Source: Oscarella lobularis
Lineage: Eukaryota > Porifera > Homoscleromorpha > Homosclerophorida > Oscarellidae
Assembly: GCF_947507565.1 (NCBI RefSeq)
Contig: NC_089182.1
Coordinates: 1,984,001 to 2,048,000 of the forward strand
Reading direction: 5' to 3'
Length of the DNA stretch: 64,000 bases
Position numbers and translations under genes: made by a program. Under the pieces are notes generated by a model that was given only the letters and a program-made list of their open reading frames with translations, had not been told where the DNA came from and searched no databases. Shown piece after piece: positions 1 through 12,753 of the stretch (position 1 is its first letter; each line of letters starts with the position of its first letter).

Positions 1-2
1 AC

Positions 3-3000
3 AATGGAAGTTATTTCAGTTTTGTGTGTAATACACCTCAACTGGGTCAATTTGTTAACATCAAGAGATCTGGTTCTTCTCTTCAACTGCAAGTGTGTGA
101 TGTTCAAATTGTTTACAGTAAGTCACGCTATCAGCGTCAGTCCTTGCGTTTAATGTCTTCTTCTAAACAGAATCAGTTTTGGACATTTACCACGAGGGAA
201 AGATTTCTGTTCAGAGTGAAATTTCCGGATGGCAAATGTGGAAAGCTGTAGACAGACTTGATTCAACTCAAAACAGTAATTGTTTTCGGTCGGTGAAGGA
301 GGCAAGTACATATTTGCGATTAACGCTACCGTCAAACACCGTAATTTCCTCTGTCTCCATTCTTTCACAAAGCAATCGTTTAAGTTACCTGAATGGTGCA
401 TCAGTGTATGTTGGAAATTTAACAAGCGGGAGCGGAACGGACAATAAATTGTGCGGTACTTGGACAAATGATGGCAGTAATCCTATTGTCATTAACTGTA
501 CTGACGACACAGCAAATGGGATTTACGTTTACATTATCAGCCGGAAATCACGCTACGCAATATTGTATTTGTGTGAAGTTGAATTGTACACTCCAAGTGC
601 GTATTATGCATTTAGAAACTCTCTTTCTCTACATTGTTTCTTCGTAGGCTGGTCCAGTTGGGGCGCATGGTCATGTTCATCATCATGTAAACGAACTCGA
701 TCCAGAACGTGTCAACCGCCTAACTTCACCTGCGGAGGAAAAACGACAGAAATGGAAGAAGACACCGCATTTTGCCAATGTAATATTGTGTTGCTTACAA
801 TATAGAGAGGCTTAGCTGACGTCGTTTTTATAGCGGCCAGCACAATAGTGACGAATCCTCAAGGAGCAACTGTGACCGAATTTCAACCTATCTCTTTGAC
901 GTGCACCATTGATCGTGGCTGTAGCAACGTCACGTGGTTTAAGGACGGTTCAGCGATTGCATTGGGTGGAACAAAGAGTGCAGCTCTAACGGGAAATACA
1001 AGCACACTGAGCGTGTCATCTGCTGAAACGGCAGATGCGGGTTCATATTACTGTCAGGCAAGTAATGGTATAGGATCACCTGCAGACTCTTCCACGGCGT
1101 CTGTGACTGTAAACTCAGCAGTCGTCGATGGTAAGAGCAGTGTAGATAATCGAGTCCAATCGTTTTCTAAGAGTGAATTTCTAGTTCAACCCAAATCAGA
1201 GGCTACAACGATAGGACAGTCCGTTTTGTTTGATTGTCAAGTGGCTAGCGATGTTCCTCTGTCTGAGCTTTCTTGGAATGATGAAGCAAAGCAATTAAAC
1301 AGTTCTGATGCGGATGTTACTATTACTGAAGCGTCTGGAAAGTTGCAACTAACAGTAATGCCATCCTCGGAGACAGCATTTAAAAACTACACTTGCAAAT
1401 ATTCAACAAAGTCAGCAAGTGTTAGCGTGAAAAGAGGTGTGTTCATTTTATCATTGTAGAAATAATGTCGAGTTTCCCTTTAGATGGTGGCTATACTACG
1501 TGGGGAAACTGGGGATCGTGTAGTAAGACTTGCGGAGGAGGAACGCAATCGCGTTCACGGTCTTGCACGAATCCAAGTCCGTTGAATCAAGGAAACGACT
1601 GCAGTGGGCCAGCGTCTGACAGCCAGGATTGCAACACGCAACTGTGTGGAGGTAATACAAAAATAATTACTATGGAACGATTTATCACGTTTTTGTAGGC
1701 CTACCGACTATTACAACAGGTCCAACAGCGAATGCTGTCAACGTAAGCGGAGAGTTGATTGTCAAGTGTGAAGCTAGTGGAGATCCTGCGCCCTCTTCGT
1801 TTCGTTGGTTTCGAAACGGGGCAGAATTGAACAACGGGGTCTCAAGAGTTACAATTACTCAATCAGCCGATTCAAGCGCTATGACCTTGTCTGGAACATT
1901 GACTATAACGAGCGTGCAACCTTCGTCCGAAAATGGCAAGTACGTCTGTCAAGTGACCAGTCCTTACAACGTCAGTACCAGCGTAAACAGCTCAGAATTG
2001 AATTTCAAAGTTCAAGGTATCGCGATGCACTGGACTTTTAACATTAAACTATTCGGTTTTTCTAGTTGTGCCTACGATTCAACAAATTTCTCCTTCGAAC
2101 AAAGTCGTGGTTGAGAGCAGCAGTGTTAGTGAAAAATTCACAGTGTCGCTAAGCAACGACGATACTGTCTATCCAGCACCAAGCTACACGTGGAAATTCC
2201 GAGACACTGTCATTGTGACTGATGACACAAAGGATCAATACACTTTTAATGCCGACAGCACGGAAATAACAATTCCTGCCTCGGAGGTTCTTGGCGGAAT
2301 GTATACATGTACTGCATCAAATGCAGCTGGATCAGACACAAAGTCGTTCACTTTCTCAATCAATGGTACGTATTGTGTCTTTGAATTTAATAAGAGATAA
2401 CAAATTTTGATAGTTCCGGCGGTTTTACCTGTCAACCTGATGGATATGACGGTCAATGAGACGGACGACGCCGTGTTGAATTGCACCGCTCACGGTATTC
2501 CGACTCCCTCTGTGGTGTGGTACAGAGTGGTTGACGGAAATGACCAGTCTCTCAAGGATCAGCAGATGAATGGAGCGCTTCCTAATGGAGATTCGTTTGC
2601 GACGTTGACCCTACGAAGTGTGACGGGATCTTCAACCGGAACGTACAAATGCATAGCCACAAACGACGTCAATGTATCATCCAACTCACCTGACGTTAGA
2701 ATGGACAACTCAACGTTACGTCTAACGGTCAATGGTAAGAAATGAATTATAGACGGGAGCTCAATCAACTGATATCTTTCAGTGATTCCTGTTGTTTCTT
2801 ATCCCTCGTCACCGGTGCCTGAAGTCGTTGTGAAAGGAAATAGTATTCGTTTTGATTGCTTGGCAACGGGAACGCCATCTCCTTCGTTCAGTTGGACGCT
2901 GGACGGAAGCCCGGTTGTATTTGGAGGAAACTATACCGATTTGATGAACGGTTCTATCGTGATACCTGTCGCTCAAGAATTTCATGCTGGGGATTACGTT

Positions 3001-6000
3001 TGTTCTGCATCTAATCTACTAGGCTCGGTACAATCATCAGCTATCAATCTGACTGTAGAAGGTGAGAAATATCTCACTAGACCTAACATTTCGTACCTTA
3101 TTTTCTGTCCTGTAGTTCCAAATGAAATCATTCTTCCTCCTAATGATGTAAATGTTGCGCTGAACGCGTCTCAAAACATAACGATTGGATGTGAAGTGAT
3201 AGGAATTCCTAAACCAACCGTTGAATGGTCTAATCGAAACGGTCTTTTATCATCTACGCCAGACAAATACATGATTGAAGAATATCCTGAACGCGAGAAT
3301 TCGAAATCACCTCATCTTGTCCAAAGTCGTCTTGTTATTCTTATGCCCGGTTGGGACGATTCTGATACGTACAAGTGTGAGTCACAAAACGGTTTGTTTC
3401 CAACTCAAAGTAGAAATATTGGGGTAACAGTGCAAGGTACAGAGAACAATAGCGAGAATAATAAATAAGCATTGACTATCGTATTGTAGTACCTCCTGAA
3501 ATTGTGAAGAATGCTTCGAGCAGCACCGTTACTTCGTCTACTGATGCAACATTTACTTGCACAGCAGCTGGGGTTCCCAACCCGGACATCAGCTGGCTGA
3601 AAGACGACGTTCCTATTGACACACAAGGTTCTATGTACACGGTGATGGCTTCCGATTCATCCGCTCGTCGCCGTAATCAAATCGCCAACAAAACGTCGAC
3701 GCTGACCATCAAGAGTGCGACAAACGCAAATGTAGGTTTATACAAGTGTAGAGCGCAGAATATACTCGGTTCAGCAGACAGTCTCTCGGCTAGGCTAGTT
3801 GTGCAAGGTAACTTGATATGTGATGGGTATTTGCTTTGTTTCTATTTCGGTATTTCTAGTGTCTCCCACGGTAACTAATGATCCAGCGTCTGTTACGCGC
3901 AATCAATCGGATTCAGCTATGTTCTCTTGCTCGGCGACGGGAGTACCGGCTCCAAATATAACGTGGTCTACAACGGGTAGTGCTAATTTGATGTCGTCTG
4001 ACGTCCTTCAAATGTCAACGGGATCAGACCGTGATCTGTACACAACAACAAGCACGCTGACACTGAAAAACATACAAAAATCGTATGATGGGGATTTCAC
4101 GTGTCAAGCAGACAATGGGATTGGAGCTTCAGCGACTTCCAAAGCAGCCACACTGACCGTGCAAGGTATGAGTATTTATATCATGGTATGAACTTTTCAT
4201 TTTCCCGATTTAGTTCCACCCACTGTGACTCCCAAGAAAACGCCGCTGATCGGAATCATAGACAATCCACTCATTCTGGAGATGACGATAACAAACGATT
4301 TTCCTCGTGTCGCGGCGGGAAACATCGCGTGGTCGAATCAGTCAAACCAAATGCCACTGGATACGGATTCCGGTTCCTCTGGCTCTAAGCCATTTTATCA
4401 AACCTTTGACTCCTCCACGGGAATCGCTCGTTTGGTCATCCGTAAGATATCGGAAGAATCTCGCGGGGGTTACAGGTGCACGGCAACAAACGCCGTCGGT
4501 TCGGCGTTTGCGCACATCGTCGTGAACATTGAAGGTAATTCGCGACTTGAATTTTTTCAATCTTTTCTGCAGCGAGCGTATCTCAAGGGCCTCCTGAATT
4601 TGTCAAGCAGCCGCAGGATGTAAATGTCGTTGAAGGCCAAACAGCGACGATCGTTTGCGAAGTGACTGCCGCTCCCAGTGCATCGTTCTCGTGGAAAAAG
4701 GATGGAACGCCTATCCAGCTTGGACAGAAAATCCGTTTAGATTCTCCTACGCTCGAGGAAGGGAATTTAATTATCTCCAATGTAAATCCTTCAGACATGG
4801 GAAGCTATTCGTGCAACGCTTCTAACAAGCACGGATTTGTCAGTGCATCTGCAATGTTGGGCGTTCAAGGTAAAATAATAATCTGAATTGTTTGAGAGTC
4901 TAAATTCTTTTTCTGCCAGTTGTTCCTGTCATCGATTCTCCTCCCCAAGATCTCGCTGTTGTTCAGCCTCAAAGCGCCACGTTCATGTGCAGTGCGACGG
5001 GAACACCGCAACCTAGAATCACGTGGTGGAAAAATAATCAACAACTCGTTAGTGGAAGTCTCAGCCGAAGAGTCACTCTCTCTTCCGACAATAAGACGAT
5101 CACTATAGCACAAACAGACTATTTTATCGATAAAGGTCAGTATGAGTGCAGAGCTGAAAATGAATTGGCAGAAAGACGAATGGACAAGGCTACAGTGGAA
5201 CTCACAATAAACGGTGCGTGGAGAGATCAATTAAAAGGTAGTCTTATTCAGCGTCGTTTTATTTGTAGTTCAACCTGAGATTACAACGTTTCCGGCAAAC
5301 ACGACGTCTCAGGAACTCCTTCAATTTTCACTGACGTGTGAAGCCACGGGATACCCCCAATTTGACATTTTTTGGCAGCACAATGGCGTCAACGTGACGA
5401 GTGGCGTTGTTTCGGGATTTGATGCACTCAAAATTCTAGCGTCATCAACACTGACAGTGACGAACGTCAAATTTGACGACAGAGGCGCGTATGAGTGCAT
5501 AGCAAAGAACGAAGTTGGTGTTGATAGCAGTGACGCAGAAGTCATAGTGCAGTGTAAGTTTCTTTATCTTGTTTTCATCCGCAGGTAAAGAGTATTTGTT
5601 GTTCTAGATCCCGCTCGTATCAGCCAGGACCCTCTTGGCAGAACTGTAATCATAACCCAGCCTGTGGTTGTGATGTGTAAAGCGGAGGGTTTCCCCAAAC
5701 CAATCGTAGCTTGGACTAAGAACGGAAATGCGTCGTTGCCGGCTCGTTACGTCATGACGTTTACGCCAGGCGTAAATGGCGAACAAGTTCCTACGGTGAC
5801 AAGCAACCTAACAATTCCATCGTCCAAGCGAGAGGACACAGGTAATATTACGTGTACTGTGTCTAATGGAGTGGGATCAGAAAAGAAGACCGTTGATATC
5901 AGTATACAAGGTATCTTGGAGCTGCACGTTGAATGTACAGGAATGAGAAGTTCTTTTAGAACCGCCTGATATGCCAACCAACGTTCTAATTAGAAACGTC

Positions 6001-9000
6001 ACGGCCAGATCCGTTACGGTGTCGTGGACAGCTCCGTCGTTTAATGGAAATAGCGAGTTGACAAAATACGTCGTGGAACAGGTTCAAGATGGAGTGACGA
6101 AAGACAACGTTGGGGTTGGATCAACAAGTACATTCTTTGACGGTCTTAAACCGTTTACGAGTTACACGTTTCGGGTGAAGGCAGTAAATGGAATTGGAGA
6201 GGGAGCGTTCAGTGTACCTTCAATGGTCGTGCAAACAGCCCAAGCTGGTGAGTTTGTTTACGTCGTAGTTTATTTCTTTTGCGCTTGAACCGACTATTTT
6301 TCCTTCGTAGAACCGGAAGGCCCTCCGACTAATGTTACTGTTTCAGCAAAGAGCTCGCAATCGATTCTCGTTTCTTGGCAGCCCGTTGAAGCCGGCGAGC
6401 GAAATGGAATTATTACATCATACACCATTGAGTATAGACTTCAGACTGGCGAGTCGTCATTTGGTTCACCCAAGACTTTCCCCAATATAATGCCAAATGC
6501 AACTAATCACTTGCTGACACAATTGGGGAAATACAAGAATTACGAAATTAAAGTCTCTGCTTCAACGAAAGTGGGCCCGGGTCCCTTCAGCGATGCAGAG
6601 TTTGAGCAAACCGACGAAGACGGTAAGGATTACTTTGATTCTGACAGCGTGTCGTACCATGTATTTTTTGTCTCTTAGCGCCAGATGATCCTCCGGCTGG
6701 AGTCAGACGTACAAGTTTCAGTAGCACTTCTATGACTCTTGCCTGGGAGATGCCGTCTCAGCCAAACGGAATCATACGGAGTTACGAGGTGTCGTATATT
6801 GAACAGACTAGTTCAGACTTGTCAGTTGATCAGTGGAAAAAAAGAAGCGTAATGGAAGCGTCAGCAACAATTGACCGCCTATCGCCTTTTACCTTCTACG
6901 TGTTTCGCATTCGAGCGTTTACAGTGGGCTACAGTCGCTACTCAGTTGACGTCAGCTATCAAACGGCACAGGATGGTAAGTCTTTGTATTGAATTTATAA
7001 AGGTCTTGCATGCTTTTTGTACAGCGCCCTCTGCGCCTCGAAATCCATCAGCCAGACCTGTCAGCGATAGCGTGGCCAGAGTTTCGTGGGAAAAGCCCGA
7101 AGTTCTGAATGGAATAATTCAAGGATACAGCGTATGCTCGATAACTCTTGTTGGTTGTCGTAATTTGATTCTCTGAGGCAGGTCGACTTGACGGCGGAAA
7201 AAACCTACACCACTAGCAACGGGACCACCTCAACGGCGTTGCTGATTGCAAAAAATTCTACGGGTGCTAATACTACCACTACTCTCGTGACGAATTTGCA
7301 AGCGAATACTAATTACATGATTGAAATTCGAGCGAGGACAGTCAGTTCTGGACCAAGCGCCAAAACATCTGTGCAGACTTTTGCAGCAGGTCTGTTTGAT
7401 TATATGTGGAGATTTTCCTCCTCTTATGATTGATGTTGCAGCGCCTCCGACGCTTGTAAAGCCGGGGCCCGTTGGCGAAGAACTCATTGCTTCAAACCCT
7501 AATCTCGAGACGACTTCGTCGTCATTTGCCGTTAGGGTCTTCCGAAGCTCGAATCAATTTGGAGAGATCAGGTGCCGTGGGAACGACAATACATATAATT
7601 CGCACTTTTTCTAATTTTTCGGGGGCGGGTCTCATTTTTTCGCAGTCACTACCAAGTCGTCGTTCTTCGACTTGAAACCGACGAAAGTACAGCGACTCCC
7701 GACACGTCGTCGCTCGACCAAACACCGGACGAACGATTCAAACAGTCCGACCTGAAAACGTACGCAGAAGCGTCTTCATCCGAGACGCCACTGCCGTACG
7801 TCACCGCCGAGTTTGCCTCGAACCTTTTCCCAGACGACGGATACTTCATCGTCGGCGGCGAAAATCAACCAAGCGACAGAACGGAATATGAGAACGGTCC
7901 GGTCGACAATAGTGAATACTACACGGTTTTTCTCAGAGCTTTTTCGGATTTGGCTTCTCTTCCACCTGGAACGGCTAAGGTATTATGGAGACGATCCTTG
8001 TTGGTGCACCTTTTAATAAAAACGTGTTTTTTTAGAGAAAACGATCTGAAGTAAAAATTGAAACGTTGGGGAAATGTTTATGTATCTATTTTATTCTAGG
8101 AACGACAATATACGGTTTACACGTCGAGTAATTGGAGCGCTCCGATTTTAAGTAAGTCAGAAAACGTCTCAGTTTAAATCTCATTGTGTTTCACTCGCTG
8201 TATTAGCGTCGGATAAGTCTGTAAATACAACTGGCATTGCTGTGGGCGTTGTTGTAGCTGTCCTTGTGGCTGTCATCATCCTCGTCATTTTTATAGTGTG
8301 GTTCAAGTAAGGATTTTGATGAGCGTGTGTTGACGGCTTATCTGAAATTCGTTTAGGCGTCGGCGACAAGAAGATAAGTTGCGTTACGTCACGGCCGGTC
8401 TCGACGTCATCGACAATCCGGTTAGTGAAGTTTGTCGCGAATGCCGGCACGTACTCAAAATTGTGGTTTAGAGCGCAGATATGCCCAGGGCTGGAACACC
8501 CAGCATTCGACTCAAGAGAATGTCAACAATGCAGAAAGGTTTGTTATCTTTGAAGATATTTATACTCGATGATTTCTTTCTTTCTTTCTTAGTGGCTGTC
8601 TATGAACCGTCTCCTCCTGTTCCTGCCAGTCAGTTTGCCGACTATTGCAATCGCATGCGAGCGAATGACAACTACAATTTCAAAGTGGAGTATGAGGTAC
8701 AGTAGATTAGTTTGATTGCGCGGTCACTATAGGAGCTCATCGTTTTCTGCGCGAATTAGTCTATTGGCAAACAAGCACCGAAAGCTCCGTGTGAAAATAG
8801 TGCAAGTGAATTTAACAAAACGAAGAATCGATATGCCAATATAGTAGCCTGTGAGAAATTTTTCGTTCTTTTATCTGTTTTTTAATGGAATACTTCAGAC
8901 GATTCAACTCGAGTGGCAATGCAGACGGTTGAAGGCGTTCAAGGCTCCGACTACATCAATGCAAACTTTCTCGATGTACTTTCGTTTAGTTAAAAAATCT

Positions 9001-11169
9001 CTCTCTATGATGTCTTTCTCTCGTTAGGGTTATGACAAGTCGCCTGGCTACATTGCTACTCAAGGTGAGCAGATCTCCCACAGCTTTCTATAGGATATTA
9101 CCTGGGTTGGTATCTGTGCAGGTCCTACGGAGAGCACAGCAAGAGATTTCTGGAGAATGGTGTGGGAAAACGAAAGCAAGACAATTGTCATGATCACAAA
9201 ACTTCAAGAACAAGGAAGGGTGAGAAAATACTTTTGTGAATTTCTACCTATTGATTAGCGGTTGCGTTAGCCCAAGTGCTTCAAGTATTGGCCAGAGCCC
9301 GGTTCTCCCTTCAATTACGGAAAAATTACTGTTTCTGCTGAAAATTCTGTCGAATTATCTGATCACGTTGTTCGCACGTTTTCAGTCTTTCACGCTGTGA
9401 GTTTTGCCATTAATTTAGTTTTTCTTGGAAGAGTTTCTCTTGTAGGAAGACCCCGAAAAATTGCGCACCGTCAAGCAATTCCACTTTATTCAATGGCCAG
9501 ATCACGGCGTTCCGCTCTTCTTCTCTCCCCTACTCGCCTTCGTGCGCCGCGTTCGAGCTTTCAATCCGCCGCACGATCCGGCCGGTCCGATCGTCGTACA
9601 CTGCAGCGCTGGAGTCGGACGCACCGGCACCTTCATTGTCACCGACGCTCAATTGCAGCGAATCGACGTCGAAGGAACGGTCGACGTATACGGATACACG
9701 TTGACGATTCGACGCCAGAGAAATTTCATGGTTCAGACCGAGGTAGGAAGTAGTTGTGATCAGGGACCCGGTTTGTTGGACGCTATTTGTATTAGAATCA
9801 ATACGTTTTTGTTCACGGGTCTCTCGTGGAGGCAATCGCGTGTGGCAAAACGGCTGTCGATACGACGAACTTGAGACGTTACATTCAGAAGTTGTCCGCC
9901 GTCGATCCGGAAACGGAAATGACTGGAATCGAGAAACAATTCAAGGTGACTCCCGCGAAATCGCACTTTGAAGTGTCCCAGCACTTTTTTTGTCAGAAAT
10001 TAGCCATCAGGAACGAACTTCTCGGTCCGGCGCTTTTCAAGGCTGCAAACGTGGAAGCAAACCATTCGAAAAATCGCACTACCAACATAGTTCCGTGTAA
10101 GTTGAAGATTAGGAATCCTACCGACACTCATAGTAGTTTGGCTATTGGACTTTTTTCAGACGACACGAACCGCGTCATGCTGATGGTCACTCCCGGCGTG
10201 GAAGGGTCTGACTACATCAACGCAAGTTTCGTTGATGTGAGTGCTCGTCGTTCCTTGCAGGAAATCTGACTAAGGTCTGATGGTGTTCGTGTAGAGCTAT
10301 CAGCGTCAGCAAGGCTTCATTGCCACTCAGTCTCCGCTTCCGGAGACGATCAATGATTTCTGGCGCATGATATGGGAGAAGAATTCCAGCACGATTGTGA
10401 TGCTGTGTCAATTGAACGAAAGAGGCCAGGTTAGGAGGAGGAGGAGGAGCAGAAACGACGCTTATCACAGTTTAAATTTTTTTCTTTGACTTCAGGAGGC
10501 GTGTGCTCAGTATTGGCCCACCACCTTGAACAAGAAGGCTCACTACGGAAATCTTGTTATCAGCGCGGTGAAGCAGAACAATTTGGGTGATTACACGCTT
10601 CGAGAATTCACGGTCACTCACACCAAGGTATGCCTGTGGGGTTCAAAAGCGTCTCGCGCTATTTACGAGTTTGACTGCGTATAGGAAAACGAAATGCGAA
10701 CCGTACGTCAGTTCCACTACACTGCGTGGCCAGAGGGCGGCGTTCCAGCCAACGGGGCATCCGTCATTGATCTCATTGGTCAAGTAGACAAGAGCCAGCG
10801 CAATTCTAGCAACGGCCCGGTGACCGTGCACTGCAGGTGCGCGTCTTCGTGATTTTCGTCCGGAGAACGCACTTCTAATATTAATATTGATTGTTCTTTA
10901 GTACTGGGGTTGGTCGAACTGGATGTTTGCTTGCGTTGAGCATTGCACTTGAAAGAATGAAGGCGGAAAATGTCGTCGATTTGTTTTTGACTGTGAAATT
11001 GCTCAGAACTCAGCGTCCGGGAATGGTTCAAACGATGGTACAGTGCACAATTGAGATTCTATTGACGTATGTATATGTATTTATTTTGCTTCAGGAACAA
11101 TTCAAGTTCTGCTATGCTACTTTGCTTGAGTACCTCGACTCGTTTGATCTCTACAGTAATTTCAAGTAG
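3..11169 (+). CDS. RPTP-A: receptor tyrosine phosphatase with discoidin-like, TSP1, Ig and FN3 domains (5' truncated)
   Basis: Single-pass receptor that would dephosphorylate phosphotyrosine inside the cell. The left edge falls inside a discoidin/fucolectin-like domain (first readable codon at 3). In order follow: a second discoidin-like domain (about 180-600), TSP1 (648-775), two Ig-like units (838-1435), a second TSP1 (1484-1652), 12 further Ig domains (1700-5912), 4 FN3 (5959-7387), a membrane-proximal FN3-like module (7440-8150), a membrane segment (about 8226-8310) and a basic RRRQ stop-transfer. D1 (about 8760-9830) has KNRY, WPDHGVP and [13 protein letters not shown] (catalytic Cys codon 9602-9604), so it should be active. 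D2 (about 9950-11169) keeps [11 protein letters not shown], split by intron 10837-10901, but has WPE for WPD. Most extracellular modules are single exons bounded by phase-1 introns. Unlike the three complete minus-strand paralogs there is no cytoplasmic Ig domain. Stop at 11167-11169. The start lies outside the window. Confidence 0.9.
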
Positions 11170-11278
11170 GATTCGTTGAACGTATTTGTGTGACAGGACT
11201 AGATGTTTTTGATTGTATGTGTTTTTATCGTAGTGTCTTGCTTGTTTTTGTATTGGCGATACAGGTGAACTTCTGTTT

Positions 11279-11311
11279 TAGGTTGATTGGTAGATGTAGC
11301 TGAAATAACGC
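11279..11311 (+). repeat. 33-base direct repeat, copy A
   Basis: Matches copy B at 12664-12696 at 30 of 33 positions by eye; the shared core begins TAGGTTGATTG and contains ATGTAGCTGAAAT. It lies about 110 bases after the RPTP-A stop and follows a pyrimidine-rich TTCTGTTTTAG resembling a 3' splice site. Confidence 0.75.
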
Positions 11312-11827
11312 AAGCATAGATAGTGTTATTAGTGAAATTTTCACCTGACGTCGTTTGAATAATCAATGTAAGTGCCTAAATGGGACGGACCAGATCAATA
11401 AGGGGACCCCGTTCGCTCATACCTCTGCTGCAAGGCTCGATCGAAGTCTTTCGTCGTTTGTTTCGAGTGGCGAGCGAATTCCAAGGCTGTCTGCGACGAT
11501 CACGAATCGACTTGGCCGATCATGGACGAGTTGGACGGAGATTTCATTCACGCGCGCTCGCAGTGCGCGAAAGCGGATCCTAAAAAGAGGAAAAACGTGG
11601 GCAAACGTTAGAATTCTAAACGAAACACGCGTAACAATGGCCGATCGAACACGAGGGATCATCCGCCATTTTGAATTATAGCGCCTAAAACCGGCCGGCA
11701 AACTGGCTTGACGGCCTCATGGGGATCACGTGAAAAATCGGCGCGAACTTTCTCAGCCAACCAGCGATTCGTTGCCTTGGTGAATCGACCACATCAATGA
11801 TGTCATTGGATATTGCATCATCTTCGA

Positions 11828-11862
11828 TATAAAAGCGACGGGCCAACGCCCAATCTTCAGTC
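11828..11862 (+). promoter_or_regulatory. TATA box plus initiator
   Basis: TATAAAA at 11828-11834 is followed by TCAGTC at 11857-11862, so the initiator A (11859) sits 31 bases from the start of the TATA box, the canonical animal polymerase II spacing. It would drive a rightward transcript that could reach the M3 peptidase or be a separate non-coding RNA. Confidence 0.5.
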
Positions 11863-12663
11863 TTGCGTTAGGGTGGGGGATGCCATCGGGCTGAACCTTT
11901 GAGGTTGATCGTGAACTGGGAAAGCTGATCGTTGGTCACCAAAGCGTTTTCGTCTTTTGTCGATGCTCACTGAAACTGTCAGGCGCAGTGGACGGGCGTC
12001 GCGCGAGTTCTTCTCGCGGCGCTACATCGGCACTGGGGGTCGCAAAGGGTCGTGGACTGCTTGGATTGCGAAGTCAGGCGTTTTGCGTTATGCTGAGCGA
12101 GCGTCTGACTAAGGTTTGCCACTTTCCGCCAAAGAAACGTGTGGGGGCCCAGTGTCTCGTGGTACTTCCTCACTCGGATTAGTGATCTATAGCGGAAAGA
12201 TGACCCGACCCCCAGGACAAAAAACGCTGACCCTCGATCGGTGGACTCGGTAAGCGCTTCGTAATTCCTCTCCCGACACGGTAGGCTCGCTTCCTATCTA
12301 AGCGAAAGTCTACGGCCTCTTTGGGGCCCCGGTACGACGCGGTCGGGGGGACGGTGTGGGAGAGCCGTTCTCGATCCAGGCCGTACCGGTCGTGATTGGG
12401 CCAATGAAGCAAGGTCTCGCTTCCAATATTTTTGGGCCACTAACTGCGTTCGAACCTCCACGTGGTGTGGCCTGGATAATTCCGATGCGAACGCAAGACT
12501 TCACGGTACGTACACGGATATATTGAACAGAAATTGCCTTTTCTTTTTTAGGTAGGCTTTCTTCTTGACTCGGATTGAAGCGCCGCGGCGTGAAGAGGGA
12601 CGTTTTGCATGAATGGACGTTTGTGTGTACGTACAGTGTGCATGATTTTTCTCTCTAATGTTG

Positions 12664-12696
12664 TAGGTTGATTGATAAATGTAGCTGAAATTACGC
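12664..12696 (+). repeat. 33-base direct repeat, copy B
   Basis: Partner of 11279-11311 with three mismatches, about 1.38 kb apart. It too follows a 3'-splice-site-like tract (TCTCTAATGTTGTAG) and lies 58 bases before the peptidase ATG, so it is probably 5' untranslated sequence. Confidence 0.75.
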
Positions 12697-12753
12697 GCGG
12701 GCAACATACCGCTTCATACCGCACTCGGCGACTCCCGTACGTGGTAAAACTTC

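Larger units (their letters stand above)
11170..12753. other. Non-coding interval between RPTP-A and the M3 peptidase
   Basis: I see no convincing protein gene here. The first part is the RPTP-A 3' region. A CGCCATTTTG element, similar to a YY1 site, lies near 11665. A TATA/initiator promoter (separate entry) follows, then about 650 GC-rich bases without a recognisable reading frame. A good splice donor (ACG|GTACGT, intron from 12506) and a pyrimidine-rich acceptor (TTGTAG, exon from 12667) suggest that this stretch is a long non-coding first exon of the downstream peptidase gene. That link is inference. Confidence 0.5.

Noticed and set aside
11417-11701. A 94-residue minus-strand open frame between RPTP-A and the peptidase gene
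   Set aside because: Arg-rich composition without family features, no splice or promoter support; likely a chance frame in GC-rich DNA.
11988-12182. A small plus-strand open frame starting MDGRRASSS, considered as a micro-protein
   Set aside because: No recognisable family, and the same bases are open on the minus strand; fits non-coding leader sequence better.
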